This document shows positions 36,627-44,830 of a DNA stretch of 64,000 nt, piece by piece. The notes under the pieces were generated by a model. It did not search any database. It worked only from the letters and a program-made list of their open reading frames with translations, and was not told where the DNA came from. Positions within the stretch are counted from its first letter, which is position 1; each line of letters opens with the position of its first letter. A program made the position numbers and the translations under genes. Origin of the DNA: Alphaproteobacteria bacterium (GTDB taxonomy: Bacteria > Pseudomonadota > Alphaproteobacteria > Micropepsales > Micropepsaceae); assembly GCA_947462105.1 (NCBI GenBank), contig CANHNJ010000002.1, positions 96,319 through 160,318 on the forward strand. Direction: 5' to 3'.

Positions 36627-38075
36627 ATGCGCATCCTGCCCGCCCTCCTGATCTCTTTTCTGTCGCATGGCGGCTTGGTGCTGCCCGCGCTGGCGCAGGC
36701 GCCCATCACGCCGCGGCCCAACGCGCCCGCATCCTTTGCGCAACTGACGGCCCGGCTGCTGCCGACGGTGGTGAACATCTCCACCTCGCAAACCCTGAAG
36801 GCTCCGGCGCGTGGCCAGATGCCCGACCTGCCGCCGGATTCGCCGCTGTCAGAACTGTTCAAAAATTTCCTGGGCCCGCGCGGTGGCCAGCCCCGGCAGG
36901 TGACATCGCTGGGGTCGGGCTTCATCATCGATCCTTCGGGCTACATCGTCACCAACAACCATGTGATCGAGAATGGCGAACAGGTCACCGTCATCCTCAG
37001 CGACGACACCAGCCTGCCCGCGCGCGTGGTGGGCCGCGATCCGCAGACCGACCTGGCGCTGCTCAAGGTCAATCCGGTCAAGCCGCTGCCCGCCACCCGT
37101 TTCGGCGACAGCGACAAGGCCCTGATCGGTGACTGGGTGATCGCCATTGGCGATCCCTTCGGCATCGGCTCCACCGTGACGGCGGGCATCGTCTCGGCCC
37201 GCAACCGCAACATCAATGCCGGCCCCTATGACGACTTCATCCAGACCGACGCGCCGATCAACCGGGGCAATTCCGGCGGCCCGCTGTTCGACATGGAGGG
37301 CAATGTCATCGGCGTGAACTCGGCGATCTTCTCGCCCACCGGCGGCAGCGTCGGCATCGGCTTTTCCATTCCCTCCAACCTGGCGCGCGACGTCATCCAG
37401 CAATTGCGCCAGTTCGGCGCGGCGCGGCGCGGCTGGATCGGCGTGCGCATCCAGGCGGTGACGGCGGAACTGGCGCAGGCCATGAGCCTGCCTTCGCGCC
37501 AGGGCGCGCTGATCTCCGACGTGACGCCGGCGGGCCCGGCGGCCAAGGGTGGCCTGCGCAATGGCGACCTGGTGGTGAGTTTCGACGGCAAGCCGGTGGC
37601 CGACAACCGCGCCCTGCCGCGCATCGTCGCCAACACCGTCATCGGCAAGACCGTGAATGTCGAAGTGCTGCGCGGTGGCCGCAAGGCCAGCTATCGCGTG
37701 CGGGTCGCCAAGCTGGCCGATGACAAGCCCGCCGACCGCGCCGCCAAGCCGCCGCCGCCGGCACCCCGGCCGCAATCGCGGCTGGGCCAGATGGGCCTGA
37801 CCGTGGGCGCGCTGGATGATGCGGCGCGCGGCCGCTTCAAGATCGGCGCCGCCGTGCAGGGTGTGGTGGTGACGCAGGTCGCGCCGGGCAGCCGCGCGGG
37901 CGAAAAGAATTTGCGCCCCGGCGACGTGATCGTGGAAGTGCAGAGCCAGAAGGTGAAGACGGCCGACGATGTGAACCGGGCGATTGACGCCGCCGCCAAC
38001 GCCAAGAAGCCGGTGGCGCTGTTCCTGATCAGCCGTGGCGGCGAAGTGACTTACGTTGGCGTGCGGCTGAATTGA
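36627..38075 (+). CDS. DegP/DegQ-type periplasmic serine protease
   Basis: A 482-aa HtrA protease/chaperone. ATG at 36627 (MRILPALLISFLS) begins a signal peptide ending LPALAQA; an in-frame TTG at 36621 is not needed. Catalytic triad His112 (TNNHVIENG), Asp142 (TDLALLKV) and Ser216 (RGNSGGPLFD). Two PDZ domains follow: about 270-370 (GWIGVRIQAV...GPAAKGGLRNGDLVVSF) and 390-482 (GVVVTQVAPGSRAGEKNLRPGDVI). Length and architecture match alphaproteobacterial DegP. It degrades or refolds misfolded envelope proteins. Followed by repeat copy C. Confidence 0.95.
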   Translation: MRILPALLISFLSHGGLVLPALAQAPITPRPNAPASFAQLTARLLPTVVNISTSQTLKAPARGQMPDLPPDSPLSELFKNFLGPRGGQPRQVTSLGSGFIIDPSGYIVTNNHVIENGEQVTVILSDDTSLPARVVGRDPQTDLALLKVNPVKPLPATRFGDSDKALIGDWVIAIGDPFGIGSTVTAGIVSARNRNINAGPYDDFIQTDAPINRGNSGGPLFDMEGNVIGVNSAIFSPTGGSVGIGFSIPSNLARDVIQQLRQFGAARRGWIGVRIQAVTAELAQAMSLPSRQGALISDVTPAGPAAKGGLRNGDLVVSFDGKPVADNRALPRIVANTVIGKTVNVEVLRGGRKASYRVRVAKLADDKPADRAAKPPPPAPRPQSRLGQMGLTVGALDDAARGRFKIGAAVQGVVVTQVAPGSRAGEKNLRPGDVIVEVQSQKVKTADDVNRAIDAAANAKKPVALFLISRGGEVTYVGVRLN

Positions 38076-38084
38076 TTTTGTGAG

Positions 38085-38130
38085 CCCCCTCTGCCTTTTG
38101 GGGCGCTTCGCGCCAAAAGGGGAGGCGGGC
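38085..38130 (+). repeat. dispersed intergenic repeat, partial copy C
   Basis: Matches the right half of copies A and B: CCCCCTCTGCCTTTTGGGG, tip GCGCTTCGCGC, then AAAAGGGGAGGCGGGC. As a hairpin it folds CCTTTTGG-GGCGC against GCGCC-AAAAGG. It fills the gap between the convergent degP-like and serB genes and may terminate both. Confidence 0.65.
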
Positions 38131-38135
38131 CTGCG

Positions 38136-39011
38136 CTACGCGGCAATGATCTCGCTGTCCGAGTAACCCTGCAGGTAGAGCAGCGCCGTCAGGTCGTTGT
38201 GCGCGATGGACGCGCCCGCCGCTTCTGCTACCACCGGCTTGGCGTGATAGGCCACACCCAGACCCCCATGAAGTCCCGCCGCGCCGATCATCGCTAGGTC
38301 GTTGGCGCCGTCGCCCACCGCCAGCGTCTGCGCCAGGGTGATGCCCAGCGCTTTCGCGCCGTCTTCCAGGGCCTGCAGCTTGGCCTCGCGGCCCAATATG
38401 GGTTCGGCCACCGCGCCGGTCAGGTGCGTGCCGTCATCAAGCAGGATGTTGCCGCGCTCTTCATGGAAGCCCGCCGCAGCCGCCACGCGCCGGGTGAAAA
38501 AGCCGAAGCCGCCGCTCACCAGCATGGTATGCGCGCCGTGTGCACGCATCGTTGCCAGCAATGATTTGGCACCGGGGTTGAGCCGCACCCGCTCGTCATA
38601 GGTGCGCACCAGCGCTTCCAGATGCAGCCCCTTCAGCATGGAAACGCGCTCCTTCAGCGCGGCCTCAAACTCCAGCTCGCCGCGCATGGCGCGCTCGGTG
38701 ATGGCGGCGATCTGCGGCTTCAGGCCCGCCATGTCAGCCAGCTCGTCCAGGCATTCGACATTGATGATGGTGGAATCCATGTCGGCGATCAGCAGTTGCT
38801 TGCGGCGGTTTTGCGGGGCGACCAGGTTGATGTCCCAGGGCGCATCGCCGGCCATTGCGCGCGCGGCCAGCAGCGCGGCGCGGCCTTCCACGGGGATGTC
38901 GCAGGCGAAGCCGGCTGCGAGCACGCTGGGCCTGGCCGTCGCCAGCACCGCGAAAGCATCCGGGCTCACGCCCTTGCCGATGACGTTGAGAACAAACATT
39001 CTGCTGCTCAT
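38136..39011 (-). CDS. serB: phosphoserine phosphatase SerB
   Basis: A 291-aa HAD phosphatase completing serine synthesis. From 39011 the protein starts MSSRMFVLNVIGKG; MFVLNVI at 38999 is an alternative. An N-terminal ACT-like region (about 1-75) precedes the HAD core: LLIADMDSTIINVECLDELAD (nucleophile Asp and acid/base Asp), SGGFGFFTRRVAAAAGF, and AVGDGANDLAMIGAAGLHGG (motif IV). The start overlaps the divergent miaA start by two bases, so each promoter must lie inside the other gene. Neither has a clear Shine-Dalgarno sequence. Confidence 0.93.
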   Translation of the reverse strand: MSSRMFVLNVIGKGVSPDAFAVLATARPSVLAAGFACDIPVEGRAALLAARAMAGDAPWDINLVAPQNRRKQLLIADMDSTIINVECLDELADMAGLKPQIAAITERAMRGELEFEAALKERVSMLKGLHLEALVRTYDERVRLNPGAKSLLATMRAHGAHTMLVSGGFGFFTRRVAAAAGFHEERGNILLDDGTHLTGAVAEPILGREAKLQALEDGAKALGITLAQTLAVGDGANDLAMIGAAGLHGGLGVAYHAKPVVAEAAGASIAHNDLTALLYLQGYSDSEIIAA

Positions 39012-39915
39012 GTTTGACGCGGTGCTTATTGCAGGGCCGACCGCCAGCGGCAAGTCGGCTGCGGCGCTGACGCTGGCCGAGTTGATCGGCGGTGTCATCA
39101 TCAATGCCGACTCGATGCAGGTCTATGCCGAAGCGCCGATCCTGACGGCGCAACCGGATGCGGCGGCGCAGGCGCGTCTGCCGCATCTGCTTTATGGCCA
39201 TGTGCCCGCGCGCGAGGCCTATTCGGTGGGCCGCTATGCCGACGATGCGAAGGCCGCGTTGCGCCAGGTGCAATCGATGAACCGGGTGCCGGTTTTTGCC
39301 GGCGGCACCGGAATGTATTTCATGGCGCTGGAGGAGGGGCTGGCGACCATCCCGCCGGTTCCCGGTGCGATCCGCGATGCTGCCCGCGCCTTGTTGGAAG
39401 AGATCGGCGTCGCTGAACTCCATGCGCGGCTGGCGGCGTGCGATCCGCTGACGGCGGCGGGCCTGCGCCCCACCGATCCGCAACGCACCCTGCGCGCCTG
39501 GGAAGTCTGGTGCGCGACGGGCCGCCCGCTGGTCTCGTGGCAGGATGAACCCGCCGAACCGATCCTGAAGGGCCTGCGGCTGGCCCGCATCCTCCTCGAC
39601 CCGCCCCGCGAGACCTTGCGCGCCAATATCGCTGCCCGTTTCGAGACGATGGTGGAGCAGGGGCTTGACGAGGCGCGGGCACTAGAAGGCCTCGACCCGG
39701 CCTTGCCCGCCGCCAAGCTGCTGGGGCTGCGGCCGTTGCAGGCGCTGGCACGGGGCGAGATCGGACCCAAGGCGGCGCTGGACGAGGCGGTGACGGCGAC
39801 GCGCCAGTTCGCCAAGCGCCAGATGACCTGGTTTCGGGGCCGGATGGGCCATTATGCGCGCTTTGACCCCGCGAAAAGCAATATTATTACCGAATTTAAC
39901 CGAATTAACGCATGA
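39010..39915 (+). CDS. miaA: tRNA dimethylallyltransferase MiaA
   Basis: A 301-aa enzyme transferring dimethylallyl to A37 of tRNAs reading UNN codons. P-loop AGPTASGKSAAAL (8-20), GGVIINADSMQVYAEAPILTAQP, the DSxQ motif, GGTGMYFMALEEGLA and the C-terminal ATRQFAKRQMTWFRG. Start MFDAVLIAGPTASGKS at 39010; the open frame upstream runs antisense to serB. It directly precedes the ilvBN leader region. MiaA modification also affects attenuation control in enteric bacteria, so the proximity to an attenuator is of note but may be chance. Confidence 0.95.
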   Translation: MFDAVLIAGPTASGKSAAALTLAELIGGVIINADSMQVYAEAPILTAQPDAAAQARLPHLLYGHVPAREAYSVGRYADDAKAALRQVQSMNRVPVFAGGTGMYFMALEEGLATIPPVPGAIRDAARALLEEIGVAELHARLAACDPLTAAGLRPTDPQRTLRAWEVWCATGRPLVSWQDEPAEPILKGLRLARILLDPPRETLRANIAARFETMVEQGLDEARALEGLDPALPAAKLLGLRPLQALARGEIGPKAALDEAVTATRQFAKRQMTWFRGRMGHYARFDPAKSNIITEFNRINA

Positions 39916-39922
39916 AATGTCC

Positions 39923-39951
39923 TTGACGGGGCCATCTGTCGTCCATAAGTT
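39923..39951 (+). promoter_or_regulatory. predicted sigma-70 promoter of ilvBN
   Basis: TTGACG (39923-39928), a 17-nt spacer, and TAAGTT (39946-39951). The expected start of transcription is about 39957-39960, which coincides with the ATG of the leader peptide (39960), so the leader would be translated from a leaderless or near-leaderless mRNA. Confidence 0.65.
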
Positions 39952-39959
39952 GCGCCGCA

Positions 39960-40010
39960 ATGCAGCAAACTCTGGTACTCACACTTCCGCCGTGCCGACG
40001 GGCTCCCTGA
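39960..40010 (+). CDS. ilvBN leader peptide (attenuation)
   Basis: A 16-codon ORF, MQQTLVLTLPPCRRAP. Codons 5-9 are CTG GTA CTC ACA CTT (Leu-Val-Leu-Thr-Leu), three of the five for leucine and one for valine. It lies between the predicted promoter and a terminator hairpin (40039-40060). Ribosome stalling when charged tRNA-Leu or tRNA-Val is scarce would favour an alternative structure and let transcription enter ilvB. Attenuation of ilvBN is known in Caulobacter. The stop codon lies in a small GGCTC/GAGCC hairpin (40001-40013). Confidence 0.75.
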   Translation: MQQTLVLTLPPCRRAP

Positions 40011-40034
40011 GCCGAGGTCGGACATGGCGGGTAT

Positions 40035-40066
40035 GAGAAAAGGGGCGGCAACGCCCCTTTCTCTTT
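40035..40066 (+). terminator. ilvBN attenuator terminator
   Basis: Stem AAAGGGGCG / CGCCCCTTT with a GCAA tetraloop (40039-40060), extended by GAG/CTC past a bulged A, then CTCTTT. It lies between the leader-peptide stop and the ilvB start, 37 nt before the latter. Confidence 0.8.
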
Positions 40067-40102
40067 GGTGCCATAAGCGGATTTGAAAAGCGGATTTGGA
40101 CG

Positions 40103-41881
40103 ATGAGCGAGACAAAGACCAAGACGGCCGAAACGATGGCTGAAACCATGACGGGCGCGCAGATGGTGATCCGCGCCCTGAAGGACCAGGGCGTCACCCA
40201 TATCTTCGGCTATCCCGGCGGCGCCGTGCTGCCGATCTATGACGCGCTGTTCGAGGCCGAAGGCATCGAGCACATCCTGGTCCGCCACGAGCAGGGCGCC
40301 GCCCATGCCGCCGAAGGCTATGCCCGTTCCACCGGCAAGCCCGGCGTGCTGCTGGTCACGTCGGGCCCCGGCGCCACCAATGCGGTCACGGGTTTGACGG
40401 ACGCGCTGATGGATTCCATCCCGATCGTGATGCTGTCGGGCCAGGTGCCGACGCACCTGATCGGCACCGACGCTTTCCAGGAATGCGACACGGTCGGCAT
40501 CACGCGGCCCTGCACCAAGAACAACTGGCTGGTGAAGGATGTGAACGCGCTGTCGCGCACCATCCATGAAGCGTTCGAGATCGCGACCACGGGCCGTCCC
40601 GGCCCGGTGGTGGTCGACATTCCCAAGGACATCCAGTTCCAGAACGGCAACTATGTTGGCCCCAAGGCGGTGCATCACCGTACCTACAAGCCCAAGACCG
40701 AACCCGATGCCGATGCGATCGCGCGCGCGGTCGAGATGATGGCTGGGGCCCGGCGCCCGATTTTCTACACCGGCGGCGGCATCATCAATGCCGGCCCGCA
40801 GGCGTCGAAGCTGCTGCGCGAGCTGGTGGACCTGACCGGCTTTCCCGTCACCTCGACCCTGATGGGCCTGGGCGCGTTCCCCGCCTCGCGGCCGGAATGG
40901 CTGGGCATGCTGGGCATGCACGGCACCTGGGAAGCCAACCATGCCATGCATGATTGCGACCTGATGATCTGCCTGGGCGCGCGCTTCGACGACCGCGTCA
41001 CCGGCCGCATCGCCGCTTTCTCACCCGGTTCGAAGAAAATCCATCTCGATATCGACCCGTCGCAGATCAACAAGGTGGTGCAGGTCGATCTGGGCATCGT
41101 TGCCGATGCCGGCAAGGCCATCGCCGCCATGATCGAGCTGTGGAAGACCAGGAAGACGCCTGCGCCCGAGATCAAGGACTGGTGGGCGCAGATCCAGCAA
41201 TGGCGCGGCCGCAAGAGCCTCGCCTACAAGGGCTCCGACACGCTGATCAAGCCGCAATACGCCATCGACCGCCTCTATGCGCTGACCAAGGATCGCAAGA
41301 CCTTCATCACCACGGAAGTCGGCCAGCACCAGATGTGGGCGGCGCAGCGTTATCATTTCGAAGAGCCGAACCGCTGGATGACCAGCGGCGGCCTGGGCAC
41401 GATGGGCTATGGCCTGCCCGCCGCCGTGGGCGTGCAGGTGGCGCATCCCGATGCGCTGGTGATCGACATTGCCGGCGAGGCCTCGGTGCAGATGACGATG
41501 CAGGAAATGTCCTGCGCCATGCAGTATGACCTGCCGATAAAGATCTTCATCCTCAACAACGAATATATGGGCATGGTGCGCCAGTGGCAGGAACTGCTGC
41601 ATGGCGGGCGCTATTCCCATTCCTATTCCGAAGCGCTGCCCGATTTCGTCAAGATGGCGGAAGCGTTTGGCTGCCTGGGCCTGCGGGCGCAGACGCCGGC
41701 GGAACTGGACGGCAAGATCCTGGAAATGATCGACACCAAGCGCCCGGTGCTGTTCGACTGCCGTGTCGATCCGGTGGAAAATCTCTATCCGATGATCCCG
41801 TCCGGCGCGGCGCATAACGAGATGATCATGGGCGATCTGGGCGAAACCGGGGTCTCCGATGCCGGCAAGATGATGGTCTGA
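40103..41881 (+). CDS. ilvB: acetolactate synthase large subunit
   Basis: A 592-aa ThDP/FAD enzyme, first step of Val/Leu/Ile synthesis. TGAQMVIRALKDQGVTHIFGYPGGAVLPIYD begins the Pyr domain, with the catalytic Glu in HEQGAAHAAEGYARS. A central FAD-binding domain (GLGAFP, LGMLGMHGTWEAN) follows. The C-terminal PP domain has the ThDP motif GEASVQMTMQEMSCAMQYDLPIKIFILNNEYMG; the usual GDG is GEA here. Residue notes aside, length and order are typical of IlvB/IlvI. Controlled by the upstream attenuator; 4-nt gap to ilvN. Confidence 0.96.
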   Translation: MSETKTKTAETMAETMTGAQMVIRALKDQGVTHIFGYPGGAVLPIYDALFEAEGIEHILVRHEQGAAHAAEGYARSTGKPGVLLVTSGPGATNAVTGLTDALMDSIPIVMLSGQVPTHLIGTDAFQECDTVGITRPCTKNNWLVKDVNALSRTIHEAFEIATTGRPGPVVVDIPKDIQFQNGNYVGPKAVHHRTYKPKTEPDADAIARAVEMMAGARRPIFYTGGGIINAGPQASKLLRELVDLTGFPVTSTLMGLGAFPASRPEWLGMLGMHGTWEANHAMHDCDLMICLGARFDDRVTGRIAAFSPGSKKIHLDIDPSQINKVVQVDLGIVADAGKAIAAMIELWKTRKTPAPEIKDWWAQIQQWRGRKSLAYKGSDTLIKPQYAIDRLYALTKDRKTFITTEVGQHQMWAAQRYHFEEPNRWMTSGGLGTMGYGLPAAVGVQVAHPDALVIDIAGEASVQMTMQEMSCAMQYDLPIKIFILNNEYMGMVRQWQELLHGGRYSHSYSEALPDFVKMAEAFGCLGLRAQTPAELDGKILEMIDTKRPVLFDCRVDPVENLYPMIPSGAAHNEMIMGDLGETGVSDAGKMMV

Positions 41882-41885
41882 TCCG

Positions 41886-42413
41886 ATGCTCTATGAAAAA
41901 GACACGGGCGACGGCGTCCGCGAAAGCCACACCATCACCGTGCTGGTGGACAATGAAGCCGGCGTGCTGGCCCGCGTCGTGGGCCTGTTCTCCGGCCGTG
42001 GCTACAATATCGAAAGCCTGACGGTGGCCGAAGTGAACCCGGCCGAGCACACCAGCCGCATCACCGTGGTCACGTCCGGCCCGCCGCATGTGATCGAGCA
42101 GATCGAAGCACAGCTCGCCCGCCTGATCCCGGTGCACAAGGTCACCAACTGGACCAGCACCAAGGGCGGCATCGAGCGCGAAATGGCGCTGATCAAGGTG
42201 GCGGGCGTGGGCGACAAGCGCATGGAGGCGCTGCGCATGGCCGACGCCTTCCGGGCGCGGGCCGTCGATACCACCCACAACAGCTTCGTCTTCGAGATCA
42301 CCGGCGCGCCCGCCAAGATCGACAGCTTTGTCGAGTTGATGCGGCCGCTGGGCCTGGTGGATGTGTCGCGCACCGGCGTCGCCGCCATGAGTCGCGGCCC
42401 GGACGCGATGTAA
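41886..42413 (+). CDS. ilvN: acetolactate synthase small (regulatory) subunit
   Basis: A 175-aa IlvN/IlvH subunit. N-terminal ACT domain: HTITVLVDNEAGVLARVVGLFSGRGYNIESLTVAEV (valine-binding loop with N-E-A-G-V-L), then the ALS_ss_C domain (EREMALIKVAGVGDKRMEALRMADAFRARAVD, VFEITGAPAKIDSFVELMRPLG). Confers end-product inhibition and activates IlvB. Directly follows ilvB. Confidence 0.96.
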   Translation: MLYEKDTGDGVRESHTITVLVDNEAGVLARVVGLFSGRGYNIESLTVAEVNPAEHTSRITVVTSGPPHVIEQIEAQLARLIPVHKVTNWTSTKGGIEREMALIKVAGVGDKRMEALRMADAFRARAVDTTHNSFVFEITGAPAKIDSFVELMRPLGLVDVSRTGVAAMSRGPDAM

Positions 42414-42423
42414 CGCCGATCCA

Positions 42424-43038
42424 ATGGACGACGCCGCCACCTTCCTGCCGACCGCGACCATCGTCGCGCTGCACTGGTTCACGCTGGTCAACTCGATCAC
42501 GCCGGGCCCGAACAACATCATGCTGGCCACGTCGGGCGTGAATTTCGGCATTCGCCGCACCGTGCGGCAGATGGCGGGCGTCTTCACCGGGCTGGTGGTC
42601 ATCACCGTCGCGGTGGGGCTGGGGCTGGGCGCGCTGTTCAGCCAATACCCGGTGGTGCGCGACGTGCTGCGGGTGGCAGGCATCTGCTACATCCTGTTCC
42701 TGGCCTGGAAGATCGCCTCGGCCGGCAGCCTGGGCGGCGGCGACCTGCCCCATCCCATGCGCTATGGCGCCTCGGTCCTGTTCCAGGGCGTGAATGTGAA
42801 GCTCTGGATGGCGGCGGTGGCCACGGTCTCGCTCTATGTCCGCCCCGGCCACACCCTGGTGGACACGGCCACGGTGACGGCGGCCTATGCCCTGATCAAC
42901 CTGCCCTGCATGCTGGTCTGGACTGGTTTCGGGGCGGGCCTGCGCGATGTGCTGCAGGTTCCCGGCCGTATCCGGATCTTCAACATCGTGATGGCCCTGG
43001 CGCTGGTCCTCTCCATCGTGCCGCTTTTGCGGGTATGA
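42424..43038 (+). CDS. LysE/RhtB-family amino-acid exporter
   Basis: A 204-aa membrane protein of six predicted helices. The family motif TLVNSITPGPNNIMLATSGVNFGIRR (about 17-42) is followed by a helical hairpin with GVFTGLVVITVAVGLGLGAL, and FQGVNVKLWMAAVATVSLYV near the middle. LysE/RhtB members export amino acids such as lysine, homoserine or leucine. It begins 10 nt after ilvN and precedes ilvC by 99 nt, so it appears embedded in the branched-chain amino acid gene cluster; export of a branched-chain amino acid or intermediate is inferred from that position only. Confidence 0.88.
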   Translation: MDDAATFLPTATIVALHWFTLVNSITPGPNNIMLATSGVNFGIRRTVRQMAGVFTGLVVITVAVGLGLGALFSQYPVVRDVLRVAGICYILFLAWKIASAGSLGGGDLPHPMRYGASVLFQGVNVKLWMAAVATVSLYVRPGHTLVDTATVTAAYALINLPCMLVWTGFGAGLRDVLQVPGRIRIFNIVMALALVLSIVPLLRV

Positions 43039-44154
<1,116 letters not shown>

Positions 44155-44171
44155 GTATCGACGATTGCGGA

Positions 44172-44216
44172 AAAAGGCCGTCGCATCGTCATTCAATGCG
44201 GCGGCCTTTTCGTTTC
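44172..44216 (+). terminator. intrinsic terminator after ilvC
   Basis: 15-bp stem AAAAGGCCGTCGCAT / ATGCGGCGGCCTTTT with a single G-U pair and a 9-nt loop (44172-44210), followed by CGTTTC. Ends the ilvBN-lysE-ilvC unit. Confidence 0.85.
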
Positions 44217-44226
44217 AGAGAGTGCC

Positions 44227-44703
44227 ATGACCACACGCAAGCCCATTCCCGCGCCGCCCTATCAGGGTGGCTGTCTTTGCGGCCAGCTGCGCTACACGCT
44301 GAACGCGCGGCCCCTGGCGCTGAACGCCTGCCATTGCGACCAGTGCAAGATTTCGACCGGCAGCAGCCATATCGAGATGCTGATCGCCGACGCCGGCGCT
44401 TTCTCGCATACTGGCGCGACTCATAACTTCATCAAGACCGCCGAGTCCGGCCGCCAGCTCGACATTCATCGCTGTGCCCATTGCGGCACGCGCGTCTTCC
44501 ATCACAATCTGGCCAACAAGGCGCTGGTCTTCATTCCCATTCCGACGCTGGACGATGCAAGCTGGGCCATCCCCACCTCGCATATCTGGGTCGAACGTGC
44601 CGCGCCCGGCGCCATGCTGCACGAAGACGCGATCAAGGTCGAAGGCCAGCCCGCCGACCGCGCGCTGCTGATGGATGCGTTTGCGCGCCTCTATCCTGAA
44701 TAG
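44227..44703 (+). CDS. GFA-family (CENP-V/GFA) zinc protein
   Basis: A 158-aa protein with the conserved zinc-binding Cys set of the glutathione-dependent formaldehyde-activating family: GGCLCGQLRYTL (about 15-26), ACHCDQCKISTGSS (about 37-50) and HRCAHCGTRVFHH (about 84-96). C-terminal IPIPTLDDASWAIPTSHIWVE is also typical. Despite the name, most members have no proven reaction with formaldehyde; the function is therefore left open. Transcribed alone between two terminator hairpins. Confidence 0.9.
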   Translation: MTTRKPIPAPPYQGGCLCGQLRYTLNARPLALNACHCDQCKISTGSSHIEMLIADAGAFSHTGATHNFIKTAESGRQLDIHRCAHCGTRVFHHNLANKALVFIPIPTLDDASWAIPTSHIWVERAAPGAMLHEDAIKVEGQPADRALLMDAFARLYPE

Positions 44704-44789
44704 ACCGGACTGACACAATAACTTCATACAGATCTGCCCGCGAAACGGGCAGCCGTTAACCGGCGAAAAACCCTGCAGTCGATAAAGTT

Positions 44790-44810
44790 CCCCGTCACAA
44801 ACGGGGTTTT
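44790..44810 (+). terminator. terminator-like hairpin upstream of the histidine kinase
   Basis: Stem CCCCGT / ACGGGG, loop CACAA, then TTTT. It ends just before the earliest possible histidine-kinase start (GTG 44813), so it either ends the GFA transcript or acts as a leader attenuator. Confidence 0.6.
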
Positions 44811-44830
44811 CGGTGCCGGTATTCGCTTCC

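Noticed and set aside
39885..39910. TTAA-N5-TTAA near the miaA end, reminiscent of a CtrA box
   Set aside because: The CtrA consensus needs N7 spacing; these bases are also coding sequence of miaA.
39854..40036. A 60-codon plus-strand ORF across the miaA end and ilvB leader
   Set aside because: It overlaps miaA out of frame and the predicted ilv promoter; the 16-codon ORF at 39960 with Leu/Val codons is the better leader peptide.
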